Shown: positions 33,359 to 43,130 of the stretch, piece after piece
Layout of the letters: each line of letters opens with the position of its first letter
How positions within the stretch are numbered: the first letter of the stretch is position 1
Assembly (NCBI RefSeq): GCF_000689255.1
Contig: NZ_HG964446.1
Location: 4,992,152-5,056,151 of the forward strand
From: Mycobacterium triplex
GTDB taxonomy: Bacteria; Actinomycetota; Actinomycetes; Mycobacteriales; Mycobacteriaceae
Direction of reading: 5' to 3'
DNA length: 64,000 bases
The notes under the pieces: generated by a model
What the model saw: the letters and a program-made list of their open reading frames with translations, nothing else
Told to the model about the DNA's origin: nothing
Databases searched by the model: none
Position numbers and translations under genes: made by a program

Positions 33359-34333
33359 TCACCTCAGCCTGAGTGATCGCTCGGTGTGGCCGTAGCCGAT
33401 CTCACCGTCCCACTCGAACCGCGAGAGATTCTCGAAGTTCGCGGTCGCGGTGACAGCCGGGTCGTAGCCGATGCAGATATCGTTGGGACCGTCGAATCCG
33501 TTGGGGAACGGGTGCAGAATTTCCGCGGCGATCCGATGCTCGCCGAGCTCGAGCACATAGGGATCGGCATGCTGGGAGCGGTCGCTGAGCACCGGAGAGT
33601 TGTGCAGGTCGACCGCGTTGATCGTGCCGTTGTTTTGGATAACGGCACGAGTCAGATACTGGCCGTCGACCACCAAGTGAAGCAGGATGAAACCGCGACC
33701 GCTGGGAAAGTTCGCCCAGGACCAGATATGGCTGGAGAAGATCGTGAAATCCCTTGCACCGCTGGTGTGGTCACGCAGACCCTGACCGTCGAACGGAATG
33801 CACTGCCCGCCAACGGTGATCGTGCCCTTGGCACCGACCAGCTGCTCGTAGTGCAGTTTGCCCCATTTGTGGGCATCCTCCACCTCACCCCAGTCCCAGA
33901 CCCCGCCGTAGCAGTCCAACGTCAGGTCGAATCCCACCCGTTCGTGCCGCTGATCGGCAACCATGCCGTGATACAGCCGGTCCACCGTGGTCCGGATCGA
34001 GGCGCCGTCGCGGCTCATCCGCCACCGCCGAAACGGCTCGACGCATTCGAAAGCCATGGTCGCGCCACCAGGTCCACGGGATGTCTCGCTGCGACCGTAT
34101 CCCTTGTTGACCAGTCGCTCGCCGCTGGGCAGGTAGACGATCGAAAGCTCGCGCCACAGTGTCGAATCGAACGGTGCACGGCCGAGATGCGTCCACAACC
34201 CCACCTGGCTGGCCGGGTCGTAGGCGACGAAGCAATAGTTCTCGGTCCACAGCGGGATGTTGTCGGGGTAGCTCTGCGCGGGGAACTCTCGCTCCGGCTC
34301 GAGGCCTTGCGGCACTGTTAGCGAGGCGCTCAT
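33359..34333 (-). CDS. CrtC/AttH-like (DUF7064/7065-type) protein, copy 2
   Basis: 324 residues from ATG 34333, which overlaps the P450 stop by 4 bp. Beta-rich and soluble. Elements are NIPLWTENYCFVAYDPASQVG, FECVEPFRRWRMSRDG, YEQLVGAKGTITVGGQCI, GLRDHTSGARDF and HIWSWANFPSGRGF. It matches copy 4 (57950) segment by segment (FECMEPLRQWRITFDG; GYRDHSVGPRN). It is likely a hydratase/cyclase-like or lipid-binding protein acting on the P450 product. No catalytic residues can be assigned. Confidence 0.78.
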   Translation of the reverse strand: MSASLTVPQGLEPEREFPAQSYPDNIPLWTENYCFVAYDPASQVGLWTHLGRAPFDSTLWRELSIVYLPSGERLVNKGYGRSETSRGPGGATMAFECVEPFRRWRMSRDGASIRTTVDRLYHGMVADQRHERVGFDLTLDCYGGVWDWGEVEDAHKWGKLHYEQLVGAKGTITVGGQCIPFDGQGLRDHTSGARDFTIFSSHIWSWANFPSGRGFILLHLVVDGQYLTRAVIQNNGTINAVDLHNSPVLSDRSQHADPYVLELGEHRIAAEILHPFPNGFDGPNDICIGYDPAVTATANFENLSRFEWDGEIGYGHTERSLRLR

Positions 34334-35574
34334 GCGCGCGCCTCGCTCGAATCCCACGCCAGCACCAGCTGCTCGGGGCCACGGAATAGCAGCGCGTCGC
34401 GTTCCCATTCGAGTTTCTCGATGCGCAGCCCGCGCAATCGGGTGAGTAGCGCCTCGACGCCGATGCCGATCACCGCGCGCGCCATGTGTTGTCCCGGACA
34501 CTTGTGCGGGCCGTGCCCGAAGGCCAGGTGATCCGACGGGACATCCCGCTTGACATCGAACGACTCGGCGTGCGGGCACCAGCTTTCGTCGTGGTTGGCC
34601 GCCGACAGGTACACCATGATGGGCGTATCGGCCGGGATGTGGTGACCGCCGAGTTCGATATCCTCGGTCAGCAGCCGGTGCGTCCCATGCACGGTGCCAA
34701 TGTGACGCAGGATCTCCTGAACCGCGTTGGGCAGCAACGACATATCCGATTGGAGTGCGGCCAGCTGGTCCGGGTGGCGCAACAGTGTCGCCATCGCGTT
34801 GCAGATGGACAGTGCGCTGGTGTCGTGACCGCCGACATAGATGCTCCACAGGTTGGCGATCAATTCGTCCTCGGTCAGCGTGCCGTCATCGGTGTCGGAA
34901 ATCATGCTGTTGACCAAATCGTCTTCGGGTTCGGCCCGGCGCTTGGCGACTAGTCCACGAAAGTAGTTGTCCAGCGCGATCATTGAGTCGTTGGCGACTT
35001 TCAACTGCTTGGCATCCAGCGGCAGCATCTGGATGCCGAGTTTGAATCCGTGCATCCACTCGTGGATTCTTGCCTCGTCCTCATGCGGGACGTGCAGCAG
35101 CTGGCTGATCGCCGACAGCGGGAGGGGAGAGCCGTAGGCGGCCATCAGCTCGACCTGCCCTGGCCCACCGCTCGGGTCGACGAAGGCATCGATCAGTTCG
35201 TGGGCACGATCGATGATCGCCGGTCTCAGGCTGTCGACCAGACCCGGGCGGAAATTGCGCTGGAATGTCCTGCGCACCCGGGTATGGTCCTCCCCCGCCT
35301 TCATCAAGACGCTGTCGGCCATGATGGTGAAATAGGGTTCGTTGACCACACCGTCGCCGTGACGCATCCGCTGGAACTGCTCCCAGCGCAGATCACCGTC
35401 CCTGCGCGCCAACACTTCCCAGGCTGGGTCGTGCGCGGTGACAATGAATGAGCCGAGCGCCTCAGCGTGGAACACCGGGTCGATCGCGCGCAATCGAGCC
35501 AAGATCGGGAACGGGTCGACGGCGAGTTCGGGATCCAGCGGATTGAACACATATTGGTCGCCTTGTGTGGTCAT
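34330..35574 (-). CDS. Cytochrome P450
   Basis: 414 residues from ATG 35574 (MTTQGDQYVFNPLDPEL). Complete P450 core: I-helix YVGGHDTSALSI with the acid-Thr pair, ExxR in QEILRHIG, and haem loop AFGHGPHKCPGQHMAR with ligand Cys359. It is a soluble bacterial class I enzyme that needs ferredoxin and reductase; the nearest ferredoxin is at 50349. It overlaps the LLM gene upstream and the DUF7065 gene downstream by 4 bp each, so all are one transcript. Substrate unknown. It is clearly different from the P450 at 52742. Confidence 0.92.
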   Translation of the reverse strand: MTTQGDQYVFNPLDPELAVDPFPILARLRAIDPVFHAEALGSFIVTAHDPAWEVLARRDGDLRWEQFQRMRHGDGVVNEPYFTIMADSVLMKAGEDHTRVRRTFQRNFRPGLVDSLRPAIIDRAHELIDAFVDPSGGPGQVELMAAYGSPLPLSAISQLLHVPHEDEARIHEWMHGFKLGIQMLPLDAKQLKVANDSMIALDNYFRGLVAKRRAEPEDDLVNSMISDTDDGTLTEDELIANLWSIYVGGHDTSALSICNAMATLLRHPDQLAALQSDMSLLPNAVQEILRHIGTVHGTHRLLTEDIELGGHHIPADTPIMVYLSAANHDESWCPHAESFDVKRDVPSDHLAFGHGPHKCPGQHMARAVIGIGVEALLTRLRGLRIEKLEWERDALLFRGPEQLVLAWDSSEARA

Positions 35575-36674
35575 CGGTTCCTCCAGGCCTCGATCAGCTT
35601 GGCGTTTTGCGCGGGTGTGCTTCCGTAGGTGGCGATCTCGTCGGCACCGGCGTCCCGGAACCGCTGTAGCGACGTGACACACTCGTCCACCGAACCGATC
35701 GCGCAGGTATCGATCATGTACTGATCGGGTATGAGCTTCGCGGGCTCGAGCAGCTGGTGGCGATGGAACAACCGGTCGGCCACCTTCTCGTTGGCGGCCA
35801 GCTGCCGGTGCGCGCGCAGCTTGTGAATCACTTCCGGGTCCCAACCGTTCTCTTCGACCAGCGTCTCGCCGTAGCCGGGGTATTGCAGATAGCCCACCGC
35901 ACGGCCGTGCGCCAACGAGCGTGTCTCGGTGTCGTCGAGTCCTGGCGCGGTGATGACCGCCTGACAGATTCGAATCTCCCTGGTATCCCTGCCGATTCGT
36001 TCGCATGCCACCTTGATGCGGTTGACGGCATTAGCCGTGGCCTGCGGGGTCAGCACCGGCGGCAGCAGCACACCATCGAACGACGATGCCAGTAGTTCAG
36101 CACCTTTGGCTCGAGCGAACGTGCCGAACCACACCGGCGGGGGCGGCCCGGGCACGATCTCGGAGAACGCCAACGCCGGGAACCGCCCGACGGGGCCGTC
36201 GTAGTCGACGGTCTCGCCGCGCCACAACCTGCGCAGAATGTCGACGTAGTCGGCCATCTCGCAGTATGTCGGCATCTTCAGGCCCATGTCGTTCCAGATG
36301 GCATCGGTGCCGCGGCCCAGTCCCAGCGTGAAGCGCGGGCCGTAGCACGCCTGCATCGTTGCCGCGAACGCCGCCATCAACCAGGGCTGACGCGTCGGCG
36401 GGCACACCATCCCGGTGCCCACCTCGATGCGCGACGTCAGCGCCGCGGCGCCCGACAAGATGACATCGGCCTGCTTGATATCCCACCGTTCCGACAGGAA
36501 AACCGCCCGAAACCCCAGCCGCTCGGCCTCGACGGCGTCCTGGATTCCCTGCGCGGGCGTCCGTACATCGGACTCGTAGTCGACGTCGCCCTGCACCGCG
36601 CCCACCGCACCCGAAATCACGTAGGCGCTCAGGTCGTCGACGACTTCGCCCGGCACACTGTCGCTCTTGGCCAT
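35571..36674 (-). CDS. LLM-class F420-dependent oxidoreductase (first gene of six-gene operon)
   Basis: 367 residues from ATG 36674, preceded by GAGGTGG. Barrel features: QGIQDAVEAERLGFRAVFLSERWD, RIEVGTGMVCPPTRQP, GPRFTLGLGRGTDAIW and PPVWFGTFARAKGAELLASSFDG. The family transfers hydride with F420. It is divergent from the TetR at 36789, with a TTACA-CT-TGTAA repeat between. As the leader of LLM > P450 > DUF7065 > swivel > two membrane paralogs, it probably acts on the same substrate as the P450. Confidence 0.85.
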   Translation of the reverse strand: MAKSDSVPGEVVDDLSAYVISGAVGAVQGDVDYESDVRTPAQGIQDAVEAERLGFRAVFLSERWDIKQADVILSGAAALTSRIEVGTGMVCPPTRQPWLMAAFAATMQACYGPRFTLGLGRGTDAIWNDMGLKMPTYCEMADYVDILRRLWRGETVDYDGPVGRFPALAFSEIVPGPPPPVWFGTFARAKGAELLASSFDGVLLPPVLTPQATANAVNRIKVACERIGRDTREIRICQAVITAPGLDDTETRSLAHGRAVGYLQYPGYGETLVEENGWDPEVIHKLRAHRQLAANEKVADRLFHRHQLLEPAKLIPDQYMIDTCAIGSVDECVTSLQRFRDAGADEIATYGSTPAQNAKLIEAWRNR

Positions 36675-36765
36675 ATCCACCTCGACAACCCGATAGCGAA
36701 CCACGCTGCACCCGCGGCAGCGGAGACTGCGATCCTGACTCAGGTCTGTACCGTAGAATCATTTC

Positions 36766-36777
36766 TTACACTTGTAA
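36766..36777. promoter_or_regulatory. TTACA-CT-TGTAA inverted repeat (operator candidate)
   Basis: Inverted repeat 11 bp before the TetR ATG at 36789 and about 90 bp upstream of the six-gene operon. Its position fits repression of both genes by the TetR. Confidence 0.5.
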
Positions 36778-36788
36778 AGGGAAAGTCG

Positions 36789-37391
36789 ATGACCTCAGAC
36801 GCGCGTCGCCGTCGTGGCCCGAAGCCAACGCTTAGTCGCGAGATGGTGATCGAGGCCGCTCTCGACCTGGTAGACAGCGAGGGACTGTCGGCCTTGAACC
36901 TGCGCAAGCTCGCCGCGCGGATGGGGATCAGCGCGATGACCCCCTACCACTACTTCGACGACAAGGCCGATCTGCTCGCGGCGATGGTGGGCCACGCATT
37001 GGCGCCACTTGCCAGCGATCTCGATCCAAACCTGGCCTGGGACAAACAAATTGATGCTGCCATGCATGATTTCCACGACACTTTGACGCGGCACCCCGGC
37101 GTGGTCGAGCTGATCATCGCCGAGGCCGACACGGTGCGGCTCGACGACTTCCGGCAGGCGCTCATCACAACGCTGCGAAAGGCCGGCCTCTCGCGTGCCC
37201 ACAGCGCGGACGTGTTGCGCTCGCTGACCAGCTACATCCTCGGATACACCCTGCTGGACCGGATGCGGCCCGAACAGCCCGGCCGCACTGACCCTCCGGC
37301 CTCTTTCGATATGGGCCTGGAAATGATGATGCGTTCGCTGCGCGAGGACGTCAGCGCGCGCCTGCGGTCGGGTAAATCTCGACCGGGTTGA
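36789..37391 (+). CDS. TetR-family transcriptional regulator (TetR/C-terminal type)
   Basis: 200 residues. It begins RRRRGPKPTLSREMVIEAALDLVDSEGLSALNLRKLAARMGISAMTPYHYFDDKADLLAAMVGHAL, a class of TetR that resembles TetR(D)-type proteins with a C-terminal helical domain. HTH spans about residues 13-60. It is divergent from the LLM/P450/DUF7065/swivel/membrane operon and converges on MmpL. It is the likely local repressor of that operon. Confidence 0.9.
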   Translation: MTSDARRRRGPKPTLSREMVIEAALDLVDSEGLSALNLRKLAARMGISAMTPYHYFDDKADLLAAMVGHALAPLASDLDPNLAWDKQIDAAMHDFHDTLTRHPGVVELIIAEADTVRLDDFRQALITTLRKAGLSRAHSADVLRSLTSYILGYTLLDRMRPEQPGRTDPPASFDMGLEMMMRSLREDVSARLRSGKSRPG

Positions 37392-37458
37392 ACTCAGAAC
37401 AGACCCACGCTCGCAGGAAAGCGCTTGCACACCTTACAGATATGCGAGTTCGACCGAT

Positions 37459-40329
37459 TCATCGCCGCGCCGACAGCTGCAGCGCGGGCACGTGATCCGT
37501 CACCGGGGCCGGACGCCGCACGTTGTCGGTGCCGCGCGGATGGACAACTTGCGGCCACCAGAACCAGCGGCCCAGCAAGGTGGCGAGCGAAGGCATCAGC
37601 AAGGTACGCACGATCAGCGTGTCCAGCAGCAGACCCAAAGCGATGGTGGCACCCATTTGGGCAACGATGCGATCGTCGCTGCCGAGCATCGCCGCCATCG
37701 TGAACGCGAACACCAGGCCGGCCGAGGTAACCACCGAACCCGTGCCGGCCATCGCCCGGATGGTTCCCGTCTTGAGCCCGGCGTGGATCTCATGCCTGAT
37801 TCGGTGGACCAACAGCAGGTTGTAATCGGAGCCGACGGCTAACAGAACGATGACCGAGAAGAGCATCACCGAGAAATGCAGCCTGATGCCGAACAGATCT
37901 TGCCAAATGAGCACAGACAGACCAATCGACGCCGCGATCGAGCTGGCCGCGGTTCCGACGATGACCATCGCGGCCACCAGGCTTCGCGTCAGTACGAGCA
38001 TGATCATGAAGATCAGGGTCAGCGAGGCCACCGACGTGATCATCAGGTCGTAGATGTTGCCGTCGTACATGTCCTTGTAGGTGGCGGCCGTACCACCGAG
38101 ATACACCTTTGCGTTGGCCAACGAGGACTGCTTGAGGCCCTCCTGAGCTGCGGTCCGCTCCGCGTCGACCCGCGAAATACCTTCCGGGGTAGCCGGATCG
38201 CCCGCATGGTTGATGAAGAATCGGGCGGACTTGCCGTCGGGCGACAGGAACATCCTCAGGCCCCGCCGGAATTCCGCGTTGTCAAAGGCCTCGGGGGGCA
38301 GATAGAAGAAATCGTCGTTTTTCGCGGCGTCAAAGCTTTGCCCCATCACGATGCCCGTGTTGCTCATCGCCTCCATCTGGTTGAGCATCGCTTGAAAGGT
38401 GCTGTGCGCCGCCAGGGTAAGCTCCCGCGTGGTTTTCATGCTAGCCAGCATCGGCGGCAACAGCTCGGCCGTTTCGTGAGTGAGCGCGTCGGTGCGCTTG
38501 ATGTCCTTTGCCAGCTCATGCAGCTTCTCAGTGAGCTGATCAACCCCGTCCAAGCCCTCGAATATCGATCGGGTGGACCAGCAGATCGGGATGTCGAAGC
38601 AGTGCTTCTCCCAATGCAGGTAGTTGCGGATCGGTCGCCACGTATCTTCGAAATCCGCTATGTGATCCCGCAATTCATCGGTGATAGCCGTCGTATCCTC
38701 GGTGTCACGCGCGGTATCGTGCGTCGTGCCGGCCAGCCGCTTGGTGATGTCATACAAACGCTGCATGTAGTCGATCGCGACCTGCTGCTCGTCGGCCATC
38801 TTCAGGATGTCGGCCATTCGTTCTTTCAAGAACGACATGTTCTGCATGGTCGTCTGGCTTTGCATGCTGTTGAGAAACGGTATCGAGCTGTGCTCAATCG
38901 GGATACCCAGCGGGCGGGTGATGTCTTGCACCATCACAATGCCCGGCACGCGAAGGACATTCTTGGCCACCCTGTCCAGCACCAGCATGTCGGCGGGGTT
39001 GCGCATGTCATGGTCGGCCTCGACCATCAGCAGATCGGGATTCAGCCGGCCCTCCGAAAAGTGCCGCTGTGCGGCCGCGTACCCGAGATTGCCCGGCGCG
39101 CTGTCCGGCAGGTAGTAGCGCTCGCTGTACAGCGTCTTATATCCGGGCAGTGCGATCATGCCGATCAGAACGGCCACCGTACTGGCGACCAGGATCGGCC
39201 CGGGCCAGCGCACCACGCCTGTGCCGACCCGTCGCCACAGTCGACCCTGACGCACCTTCTTGGGTTCCAGCAGACCGAATCGGCCGGCCACGACGAGAAC
39301 CGCCGGGCCCAGGGTCAGCGCGGCGGCGACGACGACGAGCATGCCGATCGCGACCGGAATCCCCATCGTGGTGAACCACGGCAGCCGGGTAAAGGTAAGG
39401 CAATATGCCGCCCCGGCAATCGTCAGACCGGAACCCAGCACCACGGGACTAACGCCGTGAAAGGTGGTGTAATAAGCGGTCTCTCGACCCTCGCCTGCCG
39501 CGCGCGCCTCGCGATAGCGTCCGATCAGGAATATCCCGTAGTCGGTTCCGGCAGCGATGGCCAACATCGTCAGAAGTGCGGTGGCGAAGACCGCGAGCTC
39601 GATGAACCCATAGTTGCCCATTACCGCGATGACACCCCGAGAGACCGCCAACTCGATCAGGGTCATGAAGAGCTGAATCAGTGTGGTTCCGATCGAGCGA
39701 TAGACCAGGAACAACATGATCGCGATCGCGGCAAGGGTGAACGCGGTGATTTTGTTCATGCTTGCGTTACCGATCATGTACTCGTCATAGCTGTGCGCCG
39801 TCGAGCCGGTGACGTAAGCCTTCACCCCCGGTGGCGACGGCGTGGAAGCCACGACTTCGCGGACCGCTTCCACGGATTCGTTTGCCAACGTCGTGCCTTG
39901 CTCACCGGCCAGATTCAATATCACGTAAGCGCCCTTGGCATCGGCGCTTTGTACTCCCGCCGCCGTTAGCCGATCACTCCAGAAGTCCTGAATATGCTGC
40001 ACGTGCCGCGGATCTTGGCGGAGCCGATGGATGATGCTGTCGTAATACCGATGCGCCGCCTCGCCCAGTTCCTGTTGGCCTTCCAGGACGATCGTGACCG
40101 TACTGTTGGAATCGAATTCCCGGAAGTTGTGGCCCAAGCGCATCATCGCTTTCATCGACGGCGCATCCATCGGCGCCATCGGTGCCGCGTGCCGCTCCCC
40201 GACCACTTCCAGCTGCGGCGCGATCATGTTCACGATCACGGTCAGCGCGATCCACCCGATGATGATCGGCACCGCGCACCAACGGATCAGGCGCGGCAGC
40301 ATAGGCCGCCGGGCATCCATGTTGGTCAT
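37459..40329 (-). CDS. MmpL-family RND transporter
   Basis: 956 residues from ATG 40329 (MTNMDARRPML). Twelve helices in two halves, each with the proton-relay Asp-Tyr pair: GTDYGIFLIGRY (Asp263-Tyr264) and GSDYNLLLVHRI near residue 880. Two large periplasmic loops follow TM1 and TM7. MmpL proteins export lipids, glycolipids and siderophores across the inner membrane. There is no adjacent mmpS. It lies 206 bp downstream of swivel gene 4 in the same direction. In this lipid-like cluster it may export the product (inference). Full length, no damage seen. Confidence 0.93.
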   Translation of the reverse strand: MTNMDARRPMLPRLIRWCAVPIIIGWIALTVIVNMIAPQLEVVGERHAAPMAPMDAPSMKAMMRLGHNFREFDSNSTVTIVLEGQQELGEAAHRYYDSIIHRLRQDPRHVQHIQDFWSDRLTAAGVQSADAKGAYVILNLAGEQGTTLANESVEAVREVVASTPSPPGVKAYVTGSTAHSYDEYMIGNASMNKITAFTLAAIAIMLFLVYRSIGTTLIQLFMTLIELAVSRGVIAVMGNYGFIELAVFATALLTMLAIAAGTDYGIFLIGRYREARAAGEGRETAYYTTFHGVSPVVLGSGLTIAGAAYCLTFTRLPWFTTMGIPVAIGMLVVVAAALTLGPAVLVVAGRFGLLEPKKVRQGRLWRRVGTGVVRWPGPILVASTVAVLIGMIALPGYKTLYSERYYLPDSAPGNLGYAAAQRHFSEGRLNPDLLMVEADHDMRNPADMLVLDRVAKNVLRVPGIVMVQDITRPLGIPIEHSSIPFLNSMQSQTTMQNMSFLKERMADILKMADEQQVAIDYMQRLYDITKRLAGTTHDTARDTEDTTAITDELRDHIADFEDTWRPIRNYLHWEKHCFDIPICWSTRSIFEGLDGVDQLTEKLHELAKDIKRTDALTHETAELLPPMLASMKTTRELTLAAHSTFQAMLNQMEAMSNTGIVMGQSFDAAKNDDFFYLPPEAFDNAEFRRGLRMFLSPDGKSARFFINHAGDPATPEGISRVDAERTAAQEGLKQSSLANAKVYLGGTAATYKDMYDGNIYDLMITSVASLTLIFMIMLVLTRSLVAAMVIVGTAASSIAASIGLSVLIWQDLFGIRLHFSVMLFSVIVLLAVGSDYNLLLVHRIRHEIHAGLKTGTIRAMAGTGSVVTSAGLVFAFTMAAMLGSDDRIVAQMGATIALGLLLDTLIVRTLLMPSLATLLGRWFWWPQVVHPRGTDNVRRPAPVTDHVPALQLSARR

Positions 40330-40463
40330 ACCGGCGTCACCTGGCCGCCGGTCCGAGCTTTGGCACCATCGATGTCCCCTGATCCCGGTCACTGCCCAGT
40401 ACCCCGGGCTGTCGCGACATCGCCTTGAGCTGTGGGGGCGGACCAACGGATTTAAGCACGGTT

Positions 40464-40485
40464 AAAAACACGGTGGCTGGTTTTT
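40464..40485. promoter_or_regulatory. AAAAAC-N10-GTTTTT inverted repeat between swivel gene 4 and mmpL
   Basis: AT-rich 6-bp arms in the 206-bp gap upstream of mmpL. It may be a weak terminator for swivel gene 4 or an operator for mmpL. Nothing else stands out in the gap. Confidence 0.25.
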
Positions 40486-40535
40486 ACCACAGGTTCACCC
40501 GCACGGTCTAGAGCTGCGCCAAGCCCCTAGCAAAC

Positions 40536-42167
40536 TCAGATCTTCTTCGGGGCCGGCACGGCCGGCTCGACGATTTCCACTGTCCCAGCGTCGCCATCCA
40601 CGCGGATCAGCTGGCCGTCGCGGATGCGCCGGCTTCCGACTTCGGTGCCGCACACGCAGGGGATGCCCAGTTCACGGGCCACAATCGGGCCATGACTGAG
40701 TAAGCCCCCGTAATCGGTGACCACGGCCCCGGCGACCAGGAATAAGGCGACCCAGCTGGGATCGGTGGTCTCACAGACAAGGATGTCGCCTTCATCCAAT
40801 TCGGTGGTTGCCGGGTCGTGGACCACCCGCGCTCGGCCGGTCACTACTCCGGGGCTCGCGGCGACGCCCGTCAGGGAAGTCGCGTCCCCGCCGCAAGGAA
40901 GGTCGTGCACAGAAATCGTCTGAGGCCGACCCACCCAAGCCTGGGGCAGCCGCCGCGACTGCCGAGCTTCGAATTGCTCACGCCGAACCGCGATCTCGCA
41001 CAGTTCGTCGCTTCGGCCGGTGCTGAAAAGAGCCTCATAGCTGAGGTGGAAGACGTCATCGATTTGTGCCAAGGACCCCTTCGCGACCAGGTCCGCACCC
41101 AGTCGTCGGGTGCAGGCCCGCGCCACGTCGAAGGTCATCAGATAGCCGGCCTTACCCTGCTCACGCAGCGCCAGAAAGCGCGCAGCGGCGCAGATCGTCG
41201 TGTCCAACAGGGGCCGCTGCAGCGCGGGCGCGGCCGCCCGTACCCGCGCCTTTGCTTGCTCGCGGGTCGCTAGCTGTTGGGCACTGCGCCGGTGCGGTGC
41301 CCGGGGATCGCTAGCGTCGATCGATCGGTAATCCTCCAGCCGCGCCAAGACCGGCGACGGGTCCTCACGCCATGACACGCCGGCCAGCTGTCCCTCATCG
41401 CGTCCGTGATACCCATGTCGATCAGTGAAGCCGCGCAACGTAATCCGGTCGTGCGCCAGCGCCCATAGGTCGGCGGCAACCTGATTTTCGACGGTGCCGA
41501 CGCCGGACAGCACCGCGGTTTCCAGTTCGGCCAGACCGAGCCTGCCCAATATCGCCGATACCCGCTCGGCCAGCCCGGAGCTCACCAACGACACCACAAA
41601 ATGGAGAATCATGATCTTCTCGAACCGCAGCCGCGCATCCGCGAGCAACGCCAGACATCCGGCTCGGTCAAGCCCGTCGACGCGGGCTAGCGCATCGAGT
41701 CGCCACGAGCGCAGTGCGGCGACCATTCGGTTGTGGCTGCGGGGCATGGTGGCAACCAACAGCGGCGCCTTGGCCAGGATCGCCGCGTAGCGACCGCGGG
41801 AATTGTTGTCGACGGTGTCGGGCCGCACGTAACCGAACAGTTGCTGTTCAACCGCGGAGGCCGAAGTTCCCGGCATCAACCTCGCTAGGTCGCGAAATTT
41901 GTTGATATTCGCCGCGCCTCGGCCGTCAAACAAGGTGAAGGACATATCCTCTGCGCGGTCGGGCATGTATACCTGGCCGGCGCTGTACACCCCGAGGCGG
42001 AAAAGCATCTTTCGGAATGCCATCTCCATCGGCTCTTCGATGAAGGTGTAGCCGAAAGTGGTGAACACACCGGGGAGGGCCTCGGCGATGTTGCCCGTGG
42101 TCCAGGTCAGCGCGGGATCGATCTCGGGATTGTCTAGTTGCTGCGCAACCACCCGTCGGTTACTCAC
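40536..42167 (-). CDS. Stand-alone PEP-utilising (phosphohistidine swivel) protein, copy 4
   Basis: 543 residues. The N-terminal domain has TWTTGNIAEALPGVFTTFGYTF, PGTSASAVEQQLFG and GYHGRDEGQLAGVSWRED. The C-terminal swivel domain has ETTDPSWVALFLVAGAVVTDYGGLLSHGPIVARELG with His near 492. There is no ATP-grasp domain. It follows a DUF7065 gene by 11 bp, repeating the DUF7065 > swivel order of 31744-34333. It lacks the usual DPLHQP opening (it starts DNPEIDPALTW), so this copy may differ in substrate. Confidence 0.85.
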   Translation of the reverse strand: MSNRRVVAQQLDNPEIDPALTWTTGNIAEALPGVFTTFGYTFIEEPMEMAFRKMLFRLGVYSAGQVYMPDRAEDMSFTLFDGRGAANINKFRDLARLMPGTSASAVEQQLFGYVRPDTVDNNSRGRYAAILAKAPLLVATMPRSHNRMVAALRSWRLDALARVDGLDRAGCLALLADARLRFEKIMILHFVVSLVSSGLAERVSAILGRLGLAELETAVLSGVGTVENQVAADLWALAHDRITLRGFTDRHGYHGRDEGQLAGVSWREDPSPVLARLEDYRSIDASDPRAPHRRSAQQLATREQAKARVRAAAPALQRPLLDTTICAAARFLALREQGKAGYLMTFDVARACTRRLGADLVAKGSLAQIDDVFHLSYEALFSTGRSDELCEIAVRREQFEARQSRRLPQAWVGRPQTISVHDLPCGGDATSLTGVAASPGVVTGRARVVHDPATTELDEGDILVCETTDPSWVALFLVAGAVVTDYGGLLSHGPIVARELGIPCVCGTEVGSRRIRDGQLIRVDGDAGTVEIVEPAVPAPKKI

Positions 42168-42178
42168 CGGCGACGCGG

Positions 42179-43069
42179 TCAGAAGACTCGATGCAGGATG
42201 CCCTGCTCGAAAAACCCTGCACCGGTCGCATTTTCGCTGTCGAGCGTCATGAAGTCGTCATATGTCCCAAATGACGGCCCCTCGGAGTCCGTGCCCATCG
42301 GCACGAAAAATCCGGCCAGCCTCGAGGAGAACGTGACCAGTCGGGTATCGCCCTCGACATCGCGCAGGCGGGCCAGCCGAAACTGCCCCGCGGCGTTGCG
42401 TCCAAAGGTGATATCGGCGATCGTGCGCGATCGGGTTGCATCGATCAGAAATCCGTCGGACCGCAATGTGCCGTCGGCACCGAGAAACTTCATCACGGTG
42501 ATGAAGGTGTCGCCGAGGACTGCCACCAGACCCGCGTATTCGATCCATTGGGCGGATTCGTCGCGGAAGCCCCAGGTGCGGTCCCGCATGCCGTACGCCT
42601 GCACGGTCGACTCGGCCTCGTCAAGTACCAGCGTGCCGGTCAACTCACAGGCCTGCTGGAAATGTTGCAGCGGCTTGCCCGGAACCAGCTCGGGGACTAC
42701 ACCGCCGACCGCGTAATCGGCCGCGACGAACAGCGGAGTGTTGACCAACTCGGCCCGTAACCGTGGGTGCCGCACCGTGATCACGCCGTTGAGCCCGAAA
42801 TCGATCGACGCGCTGGCGAAGCTGCCCGGTGACAGTTCCTCGATGATCTCCAACACCTTGCCCCGGACGGAGACACTGCACCGAGCGCGCCGCGCACCTG
42901 TGCCATTTGGCGACGTCGAAACGTGGAAGCTACCGAACACTTCATTGGCGGTGTCCCAGAATGACAGGTAGGCGTTGTCTTTCCAGACCGGGTCCGCCGG
43001 CCCCGCGGCATCGGAGTGGATGGGCTCGGCCAATGGTCCCCACGCGCTGGCGAAATCAGTGACGGTCAT
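42179..43069 (-). CDS. CrtC/AttH-like (DUF7064/7065-type) protein, copy 3
   Basis: 296 residues from ATG 43069. Beta-rich and soluble, and the shortest of the four copies. Elements are DPVWKDNAYLSFWDTANEVFGSFHV, QQACELTGTLVLDEAE, YGMRDRTWGFRDESAQW and ITVMKFLGADGTL. MRDRTWG corresponds to IRDRSWG in copy 1, so copies 1 and 3 form one subtype and copies 2 and 4 another. It leads a two-gene unit with swivel gene 4. An AT-rich operator-like element lies at 43131-43152. Confidence 0.75.
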   Translation of the reverse strand: MTVTDFASAWGPLAEPIHSDAAGPADPVWKDNAYLSFWDTANEVFGSFHVSTSPNGTGARRARCSVSVRGKVLEIIEELSPGSFASASIDFGLNGVITVRHPRLRAELVNTPLFVAADYAVGGVVPELVPGKPLQHFQQACELTGTLVLDEAESTVQAYGMRDRTWGFRDESAQWIEYAGLVAVLGDTFITVMKFLGADGTLRSDGFLIDATRSRTIADITFGRNAAGQFRLARLRDVEGDTRLVTFSSRLAGFFVPMGTDSEGPSFGTYDDFMTLDSENATGAGFFEQGILHRVF

Positions 43070-43130
43070 CGCCTCATTACCCCTATTCGTCACAAGGTCT
43101 CGCCGGGGCGCGACCTGGCCGATCAATACA

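Noticed and set aside
37876..39969. A 697-codon open frame on the plus strand
   Set aside because: It is antisense to the well-supported mmpL gene; the product is rich in His, Arg and Gln and has no domain, as expected for a shadow of GC-rich coding sequence.
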